Part shown: one piece after another, positions 8,352-16,605 of the stretch
How the letters are laid out: each line of letters starts with the position of its first letter
Numbering within the stretch: position 1 is the stretch's first letter
Assembly: GCA_964577175.1 (NCBI GenBank)
Contig: CAZNYC010000042.1
Span: 1 to 29,410, forward strand
Origin: BS750m-G62 sp964577175
GTDB taxonomy: Bacteria; Planctomycetota; Phycisphaerae; FEN-1346
DNA length: 29,410 bases
Direction of reading: 5' to 3'
Position numbers and translations under genes: made by a program
Notes under the pieces: generated by a model
Databases searched by the model: none
Told to the model about the DNA's origin: nothing
What the model saw: the letters and a program-made list of their open reading frames with translations, nothing else

Positions 8352-10106
8352 TCAGCCCTGGAGGCGGGCCAGGCGGAGGAAGTAGTCGGCCTTCTCGAAC
8401 CCGGGTTCCATCCGCAGGACCTGGGCCAGGAGGTCGGTGGCGTCGGCGTAGCGGCCGCTGAAGTAGTACACGTACGCCAGGAGGAATTTCAATCGGGCCG
8501 AGTCCGGCCTGAGTTCCACCTGCCGCTCCAGATTCTTCAGGTGCCGCTCGTACTCCTCGTAATCCCCGTAGAACTCCTGGAGGCGGAATTCGAAGAGGGC
8601 CCAGTCGGGTTCGATGGCGAGGGCCTTGTCGAGGTACCGGCCGGCCTGGGTGAACTCGCCGTTCGCGAACGAGGCGTGGACAAGGGCGAACAGGGCGTAG
8701 GGGTCCTCCGGGCTCACCTTGTGGGCGTGTCGATAGGCCTCGCCGGCCTGGGTGAACTCGCCCATGAAGAACCGGAAGTCGCCCACGCGCATGTAATCCT
8801 CGTAGGAATCGGGCCCCTCGCGGAGGGCATTGGCCAGTTTGGCCCGTTCCTGGGGGGTGAGGACGGGTTCCTCGAGGCCCGTGATTTCGCCCGCCAGCCG
8901 CCGCACGTCCGAGGCGATCGGCTTGCGGACGCTCGCGTCGACGGCGCCGCGCTCGAGGATGCCGAGCAGCCCCTTGGCGACCGCGTCGTCGGGCGCGACA
9001 CCCGCCAACCGCTCCTTCGCACGGTCCCATCGTCCCTGGAACACATCGAGGAACGCCAGGAGGAACGCGAGGTCGGCGTCGGCCTTCTTCTCGAGTTGGG
9101 CGTTGATCTCGTCCCGCACGTCCGACAGGACCTGGGGGTTCGGGACCACGTCCTGGAGGTTCGAGCCGACGATCTTCGCCTCGTCCGGCCACCCGTGGGT
9201 GACGCGGAACGAGCGTTTCAGTTCCTGTGCCGCCGCCCGAAGCCGCCGCTGGGCCAGCAGCGCCAGGCCGTAGCCGCGGGCGGCGGCGGCGTTGGTGCGA
9301 TCGCGCTCGGTCAGGACCTTCCACACCTCGCCGGCCCACCGGTATCGCCCGCTGTTGAACAGGTAGTTCGCCAGGGCGGCGAGTTGTGTGTCATACAGGC
9401 CCTGGAAATCCGGCCCGTCCGGCGGGGGGCGATTGCCGAGCAGCGACTCCATCAGGTCGAGGAACGCGTCCTGGCCCAGGCTCTTCTGCACGTCTTCGGT
9501 GAAGGGGTCGAGAAAGGCAGCGGGGTCGACCGTTCCGCCGCCGACGAGGTCCGTGCGGGAGAAGAAACCGTACCCGATCTCGGGCCGGTCCACGAGCGGC
9601 AGGGGATACATGAACTGGCGGAAGCCGAAACTGACCTGCCCGAGGCTGAGTTCCTCCTTCTCGCGGGCGCGTTCGGCCAGGGCGAGGACCGTCTCCTTGA
9701 GGCGGGCGAACCGGCCGCGCTTCTTGAAATCGAGCGACGCGATGCTGCGGACGACGTCCAGGCCGGCGGGTTTCTGCCCCGGGGCCAGGTCGCGGATGGT
9801 GGCCGGCTGCCAGGTGCTGCGGCGCAACGACGTCACGATGCCGCGGGCGGCAAGAAAACTCGTGCGCTGGGGAGGAATGCTGCGGGCGAGGTCCCGTGCC
9901 GTTGAAAACCGGGACCGGGAGCCAAGCGTCCGCTCGATGTCGCGGCTCGGCAGATTATGGAGAAACTCAGTGCTTGGCCCCAACCCGACACCTCTGAGCG
10001 CCCCCTGCCCGGCGGCGGGTGCCGCGCCCAAGCCGAGACATACGCCCCCCAGGACGCCCAGCAAGGCGCCCCGGAAGGTCACACGTTGCTGCGGGGCGTT
10101 ACGCAT
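8352..10106 (-). CDS. Secreted tetratricopeptide-repeat protein
   Basis: This 584-residue protein has an N-terminal signal sequence (hydrophobic GALLGVLGGVCLGLGAAPAAG, with likely cleavage after an Ala-x-Ala-type site). A low-complexity basic region of about 100 residues follows. TPR-like helix pairs lie at about 235-320 (LANYLFNSGRYRWAGEVWK) and clearly at about 440-584 (DFRFFMGEFTQAGEAYRHA, HASFANGEFTQAGRYLDKA, LAYVYYFSGRYADATDLLA). It probably acts as a scaffold in the periplasm or cell envelope. The partner is unknown. The ATG follows a strong GGAGGAA ribosome-binding site, and a promoter lies directly upstream. It reads in the same direction as the WecA-like gene just upstream, but seems separately transcribed. 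Confidence 0.85.
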   Translation of the reverse strand: MRNAPQQRVTFRGALLGVLGGVCLGLGAAPAAGQGALRGVGLGPSTEFLHNLPSRDIERTLGSRSRFSTARDLARSIPPQRTSFLAARGIVTSLRRSTWQPATIRDLAPGQKPAGLDVVRSIASLDFKKRGRFARLKETVLALAERAREKEELSLGQVSFGFRQFMYPLPLVDRPEIGYGFFSRTDLVGGGTVDPAAFLDPFTEDVQKSLGQDAFLDLMESLLGNRPPPDGPDFQGLYDTQLAALANYLFNSGRYRWAGEVWKVLTERDRTNAAAARGYGLALLAQRRLRAAAQELKRSFRVTHGWPDEAKIVGSNLQDVVPNPQVLSDVRDEINAQLEKKADADLAFLLAFLDVFQGRWDRAKERLAGVAPDDAVAKGLLGILERGAVDASVRKPIASDVRRLAGEITGLEEPVLTPQERAKLANALREGPDSYEDYMRVGDFRFFMGEFTQAGEAYRHAHKVSPEDPYALFALVHASFANGEFTQAGRYLDKALAIEPDWALFEFRLQEFYGDYEEYERHLKNLERQVELRPDSARLKFLLAYVYYFSGRYADATDLLAQVLRMEPGFEKADYFLRLARLQG

Positions 10107-10121
10107 CGTTCCTCCGCGTGT

Positions 10122-10150
10122 ACTATACGTGTCGCGGGCAGATTCGGCAA
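10122..10150 (-). promoter_or_regulatory. Predicted sigma-70-type promoter of the TPR gene
   Basis: On the minus strand, TTGCCG (10145-10150) and TATAGT (10122-10127) are separated by exactly 17 bp. The -10 box lies 15 bp from the start codon, so the leader would be very short and would begin close to the GGAGG site. The boxes match the consensus at four and five of six positions. It sits in the 49-bp gap after the WecA-like gene's stop. Confidence 0.5.
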
Positions 10151-10155
10151 GAGGC

Positions 10156-11361
10156 TTACCTGCCGCGGCTGCGCTTCAGGTATCGGTCGGCGGCCGCCTT
10201 CTCGTCCTCGGTCATCCGGAACAGGCCCAACAGCCACACCACCAGCAGGAACCCCAGGCCCAGCACGACGTACACAATGGCTGCAAACCGGCCGCGCATA
10301 TACAACACGAGCAGACCTGCGGCGGCCAGAAAAGCGCTGACGAGCAGTAGCACACCGAAGGTGGCCCGCACGGACAGGCCCAGGCGGTCGACCATCTGGT
10401 TGTACAGGTGGCTGCGGTCGGGCATCATGATCGGTCGGCGGTTCACCAGACGGCGTATCAGGGCGAGGCCCGTGTCGAAGATGGGCAGGCCGAAGATGAA
10501 CAGGGCCCCCACGAACCACTTCACCATGCCGTGCCGGCTGGCGAACATGATCATCATCGCCGCCAGGATGTAGCCGATGAAGATGCTGCCGGCATCGCCC
10601 ATGAAGATGCGGGCGGGAGGAAAGTTATACGGCAGGAAACCGATGGCGGCCCCCACCAGGGCGAACGCCACGATGATGATCAGAGCCGGGTACTCGTACT
10701 GGATCGGATTCACGGGGTTCCACGCCGGATTCGCCCAGGCCGCCAGCGACGTGGCCAGCAAAAGATACCCGACCGAGATCGTGACCGTGACGCCTGAACA
10801 CAGGCCGTCCAGTCCGTCCAGGAGATTGGTGGCGTTGGTGGCCCCGATGACCACGAGAAAATGGGCCACCAGGCACACCACGAGCACCACCACGGAGCCC
10901 TCGGGGAAGTCGAGCAGAGGAAGCCACGAGAGATTCGGGTACGCCGACCAGCGAATGCCGCCGAGCAGCAGGATGGCGCCGGCGGCGGCCTGGCCGATGA
11001 GTTTCGTTCGTGGGTCGATCTCCTTCAGATCGTCCACGAGCCCCGTCACGAACGCCACCGTGCCGCCGGCGAGGAGCGCGCCGAGCGCCTGCCAATCCAC
11101 CCCCTCCGCTACCAGGCCGTACACCGCCACCGGTACCGTCCACGCCAGCCAGATGGCGCAGCCGCCCAGGTACGGAATCGGTTTGTGGTGGATCTTGACG
11201 GCCTGATCCGGCCGGTCACAGATATCCCTTCTGAGGGCCACCCAGCGGAAGAACGGCGTGGCGATGAGGCTCAAGAAGAGGGAGGCGAGCAGCACCCAGA
11301 CCCCAGGCACCCATAGCCCGTCGAGCATGTCCAGCCAAGATGGTCCGCCTGAAGGGAACAT
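10156..11361 (-). CDS. WecA/MraY-family undecaprenyl-phosphate GlcNAc-1-phosphate transferase
   Basis: This is a polytopic membrane enzyme of 401 residues that transfers a sugar-1-phosphate from a UDP-sugar to undecaprenyl phosphate, the first step of O-antigen or exopolysaccharide building. All family blocks are visible: HHKPIPYLGG (58-67), the metal-binding DD pair in GLVDDLKEID (107-116), NATNLLDGLDGL (176-187), MGDAGS (254-259) and the C-terminal DRSHLYNQM (315-323). The short loops and the His block fit the WecA/TagO side better than MraY, which has a longer conserved tail. The ATG at 11361 is preceded by a G-rich ribosome-binding site. The frame appears to run through the assembly gap, but that extension is an artefact of duplicated contig ends. 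The sugar is inferred to be GlcNAc or a similar HexNAc. Confidence 0.9.
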   Translation of the reverse strand: MFPSGGPSWLDMLDGLWVPGVWVLLASLFLSLIATPFFRWVALRRDICDRPDQAVKIHHKPIPYLGGCAIWLAWTVPVAVYGLVAEGVDWQALGALLAGGTVAFVTGLVDDLKEIDPRTKLIGQAAAGAILLLGGIRWSAYPNLSWLPLLDFPEGSVVVLVVCLVAHFLVVIGATNATNLLDGLDGLCSGVTVTISVGYLLLATSLAAWANPAWNPVNPIQYEYPALIIIVAFALVGAAIGFLPYNFPPARIFMGDAGSIFIGYILAAMMIMFASRHGMVKWFVGALFIFGLPIFDTGLALIRRLVNRRPIMMPDRSHLYNQMVDRLGLSVRATFGVLLLVSAFLAAAGLLVLYMRGRFAAIVYVVLGLGFLLVVWLLGLFRMTEDEKAAADRYLKRSRGR

Positions 11362-11528
11362 CCCCGTCCCCTGNNNNNNNNNNNNNNNNNNNNNNNNNNN
11401 NNNNNNNNNNNNNNNNNNNNNNNNNNNNNNNNNNNNNNNNNNNNNNNNNNNNNNNNNNNNNNNNNNNNNNNNNCGTCGAGCATGTCCAGCCAAGATGGTC
11501 CGCCTGAAGGGAACATCCCCGTCCCCTG
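11319..11528. other. Assembly gap: 100 N flanked by duplicated 55-bp contig ends
   Basis: Bases 11374-11473 are 100 N, the conventional unknown-size spacer. The 55 bases before it (11319-11373) are identical to the 55 bases after it (11474-11528). An exact overlap of 55 bases suggests a k-mer-length contig overlap, so the two contigs probably join directly and the N run and one copy should collapse. After collapse the WecA-like start and its G-rich leader remain intact. Confidence 0.9.
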
Positions 11529-11840
11529 ACGTCCGGGCCGAGCCGTATCGCCGGCCAGGACCGGCGCCTCGGCCGCGCGGCAGGCCCCTTGGTATCATCG
11601 GCCGCCGGTCGCCCGGTCCTGGAGCCGATTCACCGGCCGGTGCGACCGGCCCGACCGCGAAAGGATACCGCCGGCGGCGGGAGCCGTCAAACGTTCCCTT
11701 CCCCGCTGCAGCAACTGCCGCGACAAGGGCTGCGGCACGTCGTGGCGAGCCGCCGCGATCGGGTTTGGCTCCAGTCCCGCGCTGGAAAACCCCGATGGGG
11801 TCAGTGTACGATAGGGGTTCTCTTTCGGAAAGCCCCGGCT
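11529..11840. other. Divergent intergenic region between the WecA-like and aminotransferase genes
   Basis: No convincing gene is seen here. The open frame upstream of the aminotransferase ATG has no family similarity. A TACGAT box at 11807-11812 with TGGAAA 18 bp upstream could be a weak plus-strand promoter. The region must hold promoters for both divergent genes, but none stands out clearly. Confidence 0.4.
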
Positions 11841-12995
11841 ATGGCCGACAGCGTTACGCACTTCGAAACCGCCTTCGCCGAGTGGCTCGGCGCCGGCCGC
11901 GCCTTCGCCTTCTGGAAAGGGCGCGTGGCCATGTACGCCATCCTCAAGGCGCTCGGCGTAGGCGAGGGCGACGAGGTCATCCTGCCCGGCTACACGTGCG
12001 TTATGGACGTGAACCCGGTCATGTACCTCGGGGCGAAGAGTGTCTTCGTCGACATTGAACCCGTGACCTACAACGTGAACGTGGACCTGCTGGAAGAGGC
12101 GATCACGCCGCGGACGAAGGTCATCGTCGCCCAGCACACGTACGGGTACCCGTGCGAGATGGACGTCATCCTATCCCTCGCCGAGAGGCACGGCCTGCCC
12201 GTCGTCGAGGACTGCTGCCTCGCCCTGGGCAGCACGTACAAGGGGCGGCGGTGCGGCACGTTCGGCCGGGCCGCGTACTGGTCATTCCAGTGGAACAAGC
12301 CGTTCACGACGGGCATCGGCGGGATGGTGACCACCAACGATAACGCCCTGGCCGAGGGCATCGCCGCCCTGTGCGAGGCCGAGTGCATCCCGCCGCCGGC
12401 GGGAGCCGCCCTCATGCTCGCACTCCAGCGGGTGGTGTACCGGACGACGATCTTCCCGAAGACGACGGCGTTCGCGACGGCCCTGTTCCGGTGGCTCACG
12501 CGGAAGGGGGCGGTCGTGGGGTCCAGTGCGACGTGCGAGTTCGTACCCCAGATGCCACCTGACTTCTTCATGCGCATGGGCCGCAGCCAGGCCCGGGCGG
12601 GCCTTCGCCAACTGCGGAAGGTCGACCGGAACCTGGCCCATCGCCGGGTCATGAAAGAGACGTACGACCATCTGCTCGCCGAGGCCGGCTTTCCCGTACC
12701 GGAGGTCCCGGAGCACATGGACCCCGTGCTGGTGCGTTACCCCGTCCGGGTGGCCGACAAGCCCCGCGCCGTGGCCGAGGCACCAAGGAACCTCGTGGAG
12801 ATCGGCACCTGGTTCGAGTGCCCCCTCCACCCCATCGAGACGCCGATGGAGCAGTACGGCTATCGGGAGGGCATGTGCCCGGTGGCCGAGCAGGCCTGCC
12901 GCGAGGTCGTCAACCTGCCCACGCATCGCCGCGCAGACGAGAAGACGGCCCAGCGAACCGTGGAGTTTATCCAGCGAATCGGCCCGCCGACGTAG
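11841..12995 (+). CDS. DegT/DnrJ/EryC1/StrS-family PLP aminotransferase
   Basis: This 384-residue protein belongs to the sugar aminotransferase family that forms amino sugars on nucleotide-linked keto-sugars. The fold-type I landmarks are present: EVILPGYTCVMDVNPVMYLG near 45-64, the PLP-ring Asp in VVEDCCLALGSTYKG (D124), and the Schiff-base Lys in SFQWNKPFTTGIGG (K153), followed by MVTTND. The C-terminal part carries PLHPIETPMEQYGY and VVNLPTHRR, also typical of the family. The frame is open upstream, but the ATG at 11841 starts exactly where family similarity begins and follows a GGAAAG site. It probably supplies an amino sugar for the polymer. The exact keto-sugar is not predictable. The gene is convergent with the glycosyltransferase gene ending at 13088, with a long palindrome between them. 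Confidence 0.88.
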   Translation: MADSVTHFETAFAEWLGAGRAFAFWKGRVAMYAILKALGVGEGDEVILPGYTCVMDVNPVMYLGAKSVFVDIEPVTYNVNVDLLEEAITPRTKVIVAQHTYGYPCEMDVILSLAERHGLPVVEDCCLALGSTYKGRRCGTFGRAAYWSFQWNKPFTTGIGGMVTTNDNALAEGIAALCEAECIPPPAGAALMLALQRVVYRTTIFPKTTAFATALFRWLTRKGAVVGSSATCEFVPQMPPDFFMRMGRSQARAGLRQLRKVDRNLAHRRVMKETYDHLLAEAGFPVPEVPEHMDPVLVRYPVRVADKPRAVAEAPRNLVEIGTWFECPLHPIETPMEQYGYREGMCPVAEQACREVVNLPTHRRADEKTAQRTVEFIQRIGPPT

Positions 12996-13024
12996 CGCCG
13001 CTCAGCGCGGTTTACTTTCGGGTG

Positions 13025-13058
13025 GTAGCGCGGCGGGTCTCCGCACCCGCCGCGCTAC
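13025..13058. repeat. Perfect 14-bp-stem palindrome, second copy of the 530-559 element
   Basis: Arm 13025-13038 (GTAGCGCGGCGGGT) pairs perfectly with 13045-13058 around the loop CTCCGC. Aligned with 530-559, two stem positions differ by compensated changes: T-A against C-G at 537/552, and G-C against A-T at 530/559. Pairing is therefore kept although the sequence differs. It lies between two convergent genes, as the 530-559 copy does. It may be a bidirectional terminator or a REP-like dispersed unit. Confidence 0.75.
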
Positions 13059-13087
13059 TATCCGAACTTGAAATGCCATAAACCGCT

Positions 13088-14332
13088 CTAACGCCGACCG
13101 GCCTGGCCCCGGACGAGCCGCCCGAACAGGTCGGCCGCATCCCGCGCGATTTGGCCGCGGTCGTACTGCTGCACCACCTCGAGCGCGCGGCGGCGGAGGC
13201 GGTCCCGGAGCCCCGCATCGTCGGCCAGGCGACGGACGGCGTCGGCCAGGGCCTCGCCGTCGAGCGGCGGCACGCGCAGGGCGAAGCCGTCGCGCTCCAC
13301 GAAATCGGCCAGTTCCCCCTCGGCCGCCGCCACAATCGGGACGCCGGAGGCCATCGCCTCGTAGATCTTCACGGGCTTGGTGGGCAGGGCACACTTCAGC
13401 GGCACCAGGGCCGCGTCCATGCTCGCCACGATGTCCGGCATACGCGACTTCGGCTGCATCGGCACAAAGAGGACGTTCTCGAGGCCGCGGCGTTCGGCCT
13501 CGGCCAGGAGGTCGTCCTTCACGGGCCCCGTCCCAATCAGGACGAAGCGGACGTCGTCGCGGTCACGGAGCCGGTCGGCCGCATCAATCACGATCTCCAG
13601 TCCTTGAAGCAGCCCGTGCAGGCCGCAGTAGCCGACCGCGAACGCCCCGTCGGGGACGCCCAAGTCGCGCCGCACCGCCGGGTCCGCCCGGTCGGGGCGG
13701 AACCATGTCGTGTCCACGCCGTTGGTGATGACGGCACACGGCACGTGCGGGTAGCGGGACCGGACGTCCTCAATGAGGCCGGGACTCGTGCCGGTGACCA
13801 GGTCCGCGTGCTCGTAAAAGAACCGTTCCAGGCGAAACGCCGTGCGGGTCATCAGGGACCGCTCTTCCAGGAACCCGCCCATGACGAGGGTGCCCGGCCA
13901 GACGTCGGAGATGTTGAAGACGAGCCTGGCCCGGCAGACCTTCGCCAGGAAGACGGCCGAGAACCCCAGGAACAGCGGCGGGCTTTCCACCATCAGAATG
14001 TCCTGCTTCCCCAGGTGGGTGAGGCCCATCGCCGCGCTCGTGAACACGAACGAGAAGTACGACGAGAGGCGTTTCAGAAACCGGGCGGACTGCGTCGGGT
14101 ACAGCGGCGCCCGCAGGATACGCAGGCCCTCATGGTACTCGACCATGGCCAACCGGCCGCGGTAGTCGTCGTAGATGCGGCCGCGCGGGTAACTCGGCAG
14201 GGCCGTCAGGACCGTGACCTCGTGGCCGAGGCGGCGGAGGCGGACGGCGAGTTCGAACAGGCGGCCGGGCGGCGCCCCGCCCTCCGGCCAGAAGTACTGC
14301 GTCAGGATGGCGATGCGAAGGCGCTGCGGCAT
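13088..14332 (-). CDS. Family 4 glycosyltransferase (GT-B fold)
   Basis: This 414-residue protein starts with the N-terminal Rossmann domain of GT4 enzymes (RIAILTQYFWPEGGAPPGRL, 5-24) and then VTVLTALPSYPRGRIY, as in WcaI/WbuB-like transferases. The acceptor domain contains FNISDVWPGTLV. The donor domain contains VITNGVDTTWFRPD, VGYCGLHGLLQGLEIVIDAA, FVLIGTGPVKDDL and the nucleotide-binding KPVKIYEAMASGVPIVAA. It transfers a sugar from a nucleotide donor to the lipid-linked oligosaccharide on the cytoplasmic side of the membrane. The sugar is unknown. A GGAGG site precedes the ATG. It is the last gene of the minus-strand block, 39 bp after the preceding glycosyltransferase. Confidence 0.92.
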   Translation of the reverse strand: MPQRLRIAILTQYFWPEGGAPPGRLFELAVRLRRLGHEVTVLTALPSYPRGRIYDDYRGRLAMVEYHEGLRILRAPLYPTQSARFLKRLSSYFSFVFTSAAMGLTHLGKQDILMVESPPLFLGFSAVFLAKVCRARLVFNISDVWPGTLVMGGFLEERSLMTRTAFRLERFFYEHADLVTGTSPGLIEDVRSRYPHVPCAVITNGVDTTWFRPDRADPAVRRDLGVPDGAFAVGYCGLHGLLQGLEIVIDAADRLRDRDDVRFVLIGTGPVKDDLLAEAERRGLENVLFVPMQPKSRMPDIVASMDAALVPLKCALPTKPVKIYEAMASGVPIVAAAEGELADFVERDGFALRVPPLDGEALADAVRRLADDAGLRDRLRRRALEVVQQYDRGQIARDAADLFGRLVRGQAGRR

Positions 14333-14371
14333 GCGGCCTCCATCGGAGCGGTTGCGGCCGGGGCTGCCGCG

Positions 14372-15607
14372 TTAGCGCGGCCGGGCCAGGCCCTCGAGGA
14401 TTCGCCGGTACCGCTCGGCCAGGTTGCGGCGGTCGTAGTGGGCCTCGACGAACCGCCGGCCGGCACGGCCCATGGCCTCGCAGCGGTCGGGGTCGGCCTT
14501 CAGGTCGCGGACGCAGGCGGCGAGGGCTTCCGCATTCTCGGGCTCGGCGAACACGCCCGCCCCGCTCTCTTCCACCAATCGGCGCGCCGCCCCGTCGATG
14601 CCCAGAAGAATCGGGCGGGCGCACGTCATGTAATCGAACAACTTGTTCGGGTAGACCGTCTTGAACGTGTCGTTGGCCTGGAGGACGGCCGTGCACACGT
14701 CCGAGGCGTTGATGTAGTCGCCGATCTCGCTCTTCGGCACCGGGTCGATAAAGCGAACATTGCCCAGGCCTCGGCGGCGGACCTCCTCCTCGAGCATCGG
14801 CTTCTCCATGCCGTCGCCGATGAGCAGAAACACGATGCTCGGGTCGTCGCGAAGGCGGTCGGCGGCCTCGATGAGTTGTATCAGGCGGTTCGCCCGGCCG
14901 TGCGCGCCAACGTAGGTGACGACGAGCTTGCCTTCCAGACCGAGACGGGAGCGGACGCGGTTCGCCTTCGGTCCCGGGGCCAGGAGATCGAGGTCCGCCC
15001 CATTGGGGATCATCGAGAGGCGGTTGCGCGGTACGCCTTTGCGGGTGGCCAGGACCTCCTCGAACGCCGGCGTCAGGGCGTTGACCCACGCCGCCCCGCG
15101 GTACGACAGCCACTCCAGGCCGTAGCCCACCGCCTTCATCAGAGGGTTGCGCAGGACGCCGGAGTCGATGGCCGACTCCGGCCACAGGTCGCGAACCTCG
15201 AAGACGTAACCCGCGCCGGTGAGCAGGCGCAGCAGCCACGCCGTGATGCCCACCGTCAGCGGCGGGCTGGTCGCCAGGATGACGTCCGGCCGCGGCGCCG
15301 CCGCGAGGCCCGCCCACAGACTGGAGAACGTGAAACTGGCGTACGCCCACGCCCGTCCCGCGAACGAAACGTTGTAGGCTTCCGAAACGTGGCACCGGAG
15401 GACACGAACGCCGCCCGGCGCCGTCTCGCGGACGATGAAGCGGCCCTTGTAGGGGGGGTCTTTCCGGCCGGTGGCGTAGTGGACCGTCCCCGCCAGGACG
15501 GTGACGTCGTGGCCGGCCTCGGCCCAGTAACGGGCGAACTGGTTGAACCGGCTGCCGCCGGCGTCGCGTGCTCCGAGGAAGTACTGGTGGACGATCAGGA
15601 TGCGCAC
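14372..15607 (-). CDS. Family 4 glycosyltransferase, WbuB-like
   Basis: This 411-residue GT-B enzyme has a GTG start preceded by a GAGGAGG ribosome-binding site. The N-terminus RILIVHQYFLGARDAGGSRF and the ATSPPLTVGITAW and EVRDLWPESAID blocks match the WbuB-like GT4 group (amino-deoxy-hexose transferases of O-antigen clusters). The donor domain shows SMIPNGADLDLLAPG, VTYVGAHGRANRLIQLIEAA and FKTVYPNKLFDYMTCARPIL. It is related to, but clearly distinct from, the next gene in the operon. The donor sugar is a guess. A deoxyamino sugar would be consistent with the nearby aminotransferase. Confidence 0.92.
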   Translation of the reverse strand: MRILIVHQYFLGARDAGGSRFNQFARYWAEAGHDVTVLAGTVHYATGRKDPPYKGRFIVRETAPGGVRVLRCHVSEAYNVSFAGRAWAYASFTFSSLWAGLAAAPRPDVILATSPPLTVGITAWLLRLLTGAGYVFEVRDLWPESAIDSGVLRNPLMKAVGYGLEWLSYRGAAWVNALTPAFEEVLATRKGVPRNRLSMIPNGADLDLLAPGPKANRVRSRLGLEGKLVVTYVGAHGRANRLIQLIEAADRLRDDPSIVFLLIGDGMEKPMLEEEVRRRGLGNVRFIDPVPKSEIGDYINASDVCTAVLQANDTFKTVYPNKLFDYMTCARPILLGIDGAARRLVEESGAGVFAEPENAEALAACVRDLKADPDRCEAMGRAGRRFVEAHYDRRNLAERYRRILEGLARPR

Positions 15608-15649
15608 ACCGGTCCTCCTCGGTTCCGCCCGGTCGTTCCGCCGGCCGGG

Positions 15650-16528
15650 TCAGTCGGCCTCGTCGCGGAGGTAGCCCAATTCGCGGAGCAGGTCCTTCTG
15701 GACGGGCAGGATGCGAGCCAACTGCTCGTCGTCCATTTTGCGCTGGTATTGACGGGGCCGGCTCCGGTCGATCCGCTCCTCGATGAAGCGGTCGACCTCC
15801 TCGGCCGGGGGCAGTTCCATGTACTTCAGCAGCGGCGGGACGCTCTCGTCGGGCTTCTCAATAAGGTTTTCGAATAGGACCTCATAGTACTGCCCGGGTT
15901 TCTGGAGGCCGGCCTCCCGCGCCGAGGCCACGCACGCCCGCCACGACTCCGCGCAGTACTCCAGCAGGTCCATGGACCTCAGTTTGTGTTTCCAGTCCTT
16001 GATCTTCGGACCCCATGCGTGACGGCGCGGCTTGCCCGTCCACTGGTGCCACTTCATGCCGAGGTATTCCGGCAGATAGGCGGGCAGGTCCAGTAGCGGG
16101 ACCTCCTTGATGCGGCGCTGGACGATGGTGTCGGACCCCGAATGCCTGCGCCACCGCCATTCCTCCATCTGCGACAGCGCCACGTCGCGCCCGTCGCGGA
16201 TGATGTGCACGACCTTAATGTCCGGAAAAACCTCGTACACGAACTCCAGGGCCAGCGCCATGGCCTGCGTGTTGACGAGGAGGCGGTCCTTTCCCTGGTC
16301 GGCCATATACTCGCGGAAGCGGCGGTGGATGTAGCGTTTGATGCGCGGGGAAACGTCCTTGGCCGCCAGGCAGTCGTCGGGTTTCCACGCGTTGCCGTGC
16401 CGCCAGATGTACTTCGGCCGCCGCCAGTACGCCAGGAGGGGGTGAGAGGCGAGCAGCAGCCCGAGGAAATTCGTGCCGCTACGTCCCGCCCCGACCTCCA
16501 GATACAGCCCTTCAAATCCCTCCGGCAT
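15650..16528 (-). CDS. PAPS-dependent sulfotransferase family protein
   Basis: The ATG at 16528 is chosen because it follows GAGAGGAAGAG and starts family similarity. The frame runs on to 16894, but that extension is arginine- and glycine-rich antisense sequence. The 292-residue protein has the 5'-phosphosulfate-binding loop GAGRSGTNFLG (13-23) and the 3'-phosphate-binding segment VVHIIRDGRDVALS (106-119). Both are diagnostic of the sulfotransferase fold (Sulfotransfer_1/3). No signal peptide is present, so it should act in the cytoplasm, moving sulfate from PAPS to a hydroxyl or amino group of a sugar or lipid. It lies between the heparinase-family gene and a glycosyltransferase with gaps of 77 and 42 bp, so the polysaccharide is the likely acceptor. 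Confidence 0.88.
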   Translation of the reverse strand: MPEGFEGLYLEVGAGRSGTNFLGLLLASHPLLAYWRRPKYIWRHGNAWKPDDCLAAKDVSPRIKRYIHRRFREYMADQGKDRLLVNTQAMALALEFVYEVFPDIKVVHIIRDGRDVALSQMEEWRWRRHSGSDTIVQRRIKEVPLLDLPAYLPEYLGMKWHQWTGKPRRHAWGPKIKDWKHKLRSMDLLEYCAESWRACVASAREAGLQKPGQYYEVLFENLIEKPDESVPPLLKYMELPPAEEVDRFIEERIDRSRPRQYQRKMDDEQLARILPVQKDLLRELGYLRDEAD

Positions 16529-16605
16529 GGCTCTTCCTCTCCGGTTGGACGAAACGTTTTCGAACGGTCCGCGGCGGCACGGCGTCTCGAGACCATGCAA
16601 ACCTA

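Noticed and set aside
11319..11528. 55-bp direct repeats as possible attachment sites of a mobile element
   Set aside because: They flank exactly 100 N, and the repeat length equals a common assembler k-mer size, so this is an assembly artefact.
13151..15877. Very long plus-strand open frame (about 900 codons) across two glycosyltransferases
   Set aside because: It is antisense to two genes with clear GT4 motifs. High GC at third codon positions removes stops from the opposite strand, and the predicted protein is Arg/Val/His-rich without known motifs.
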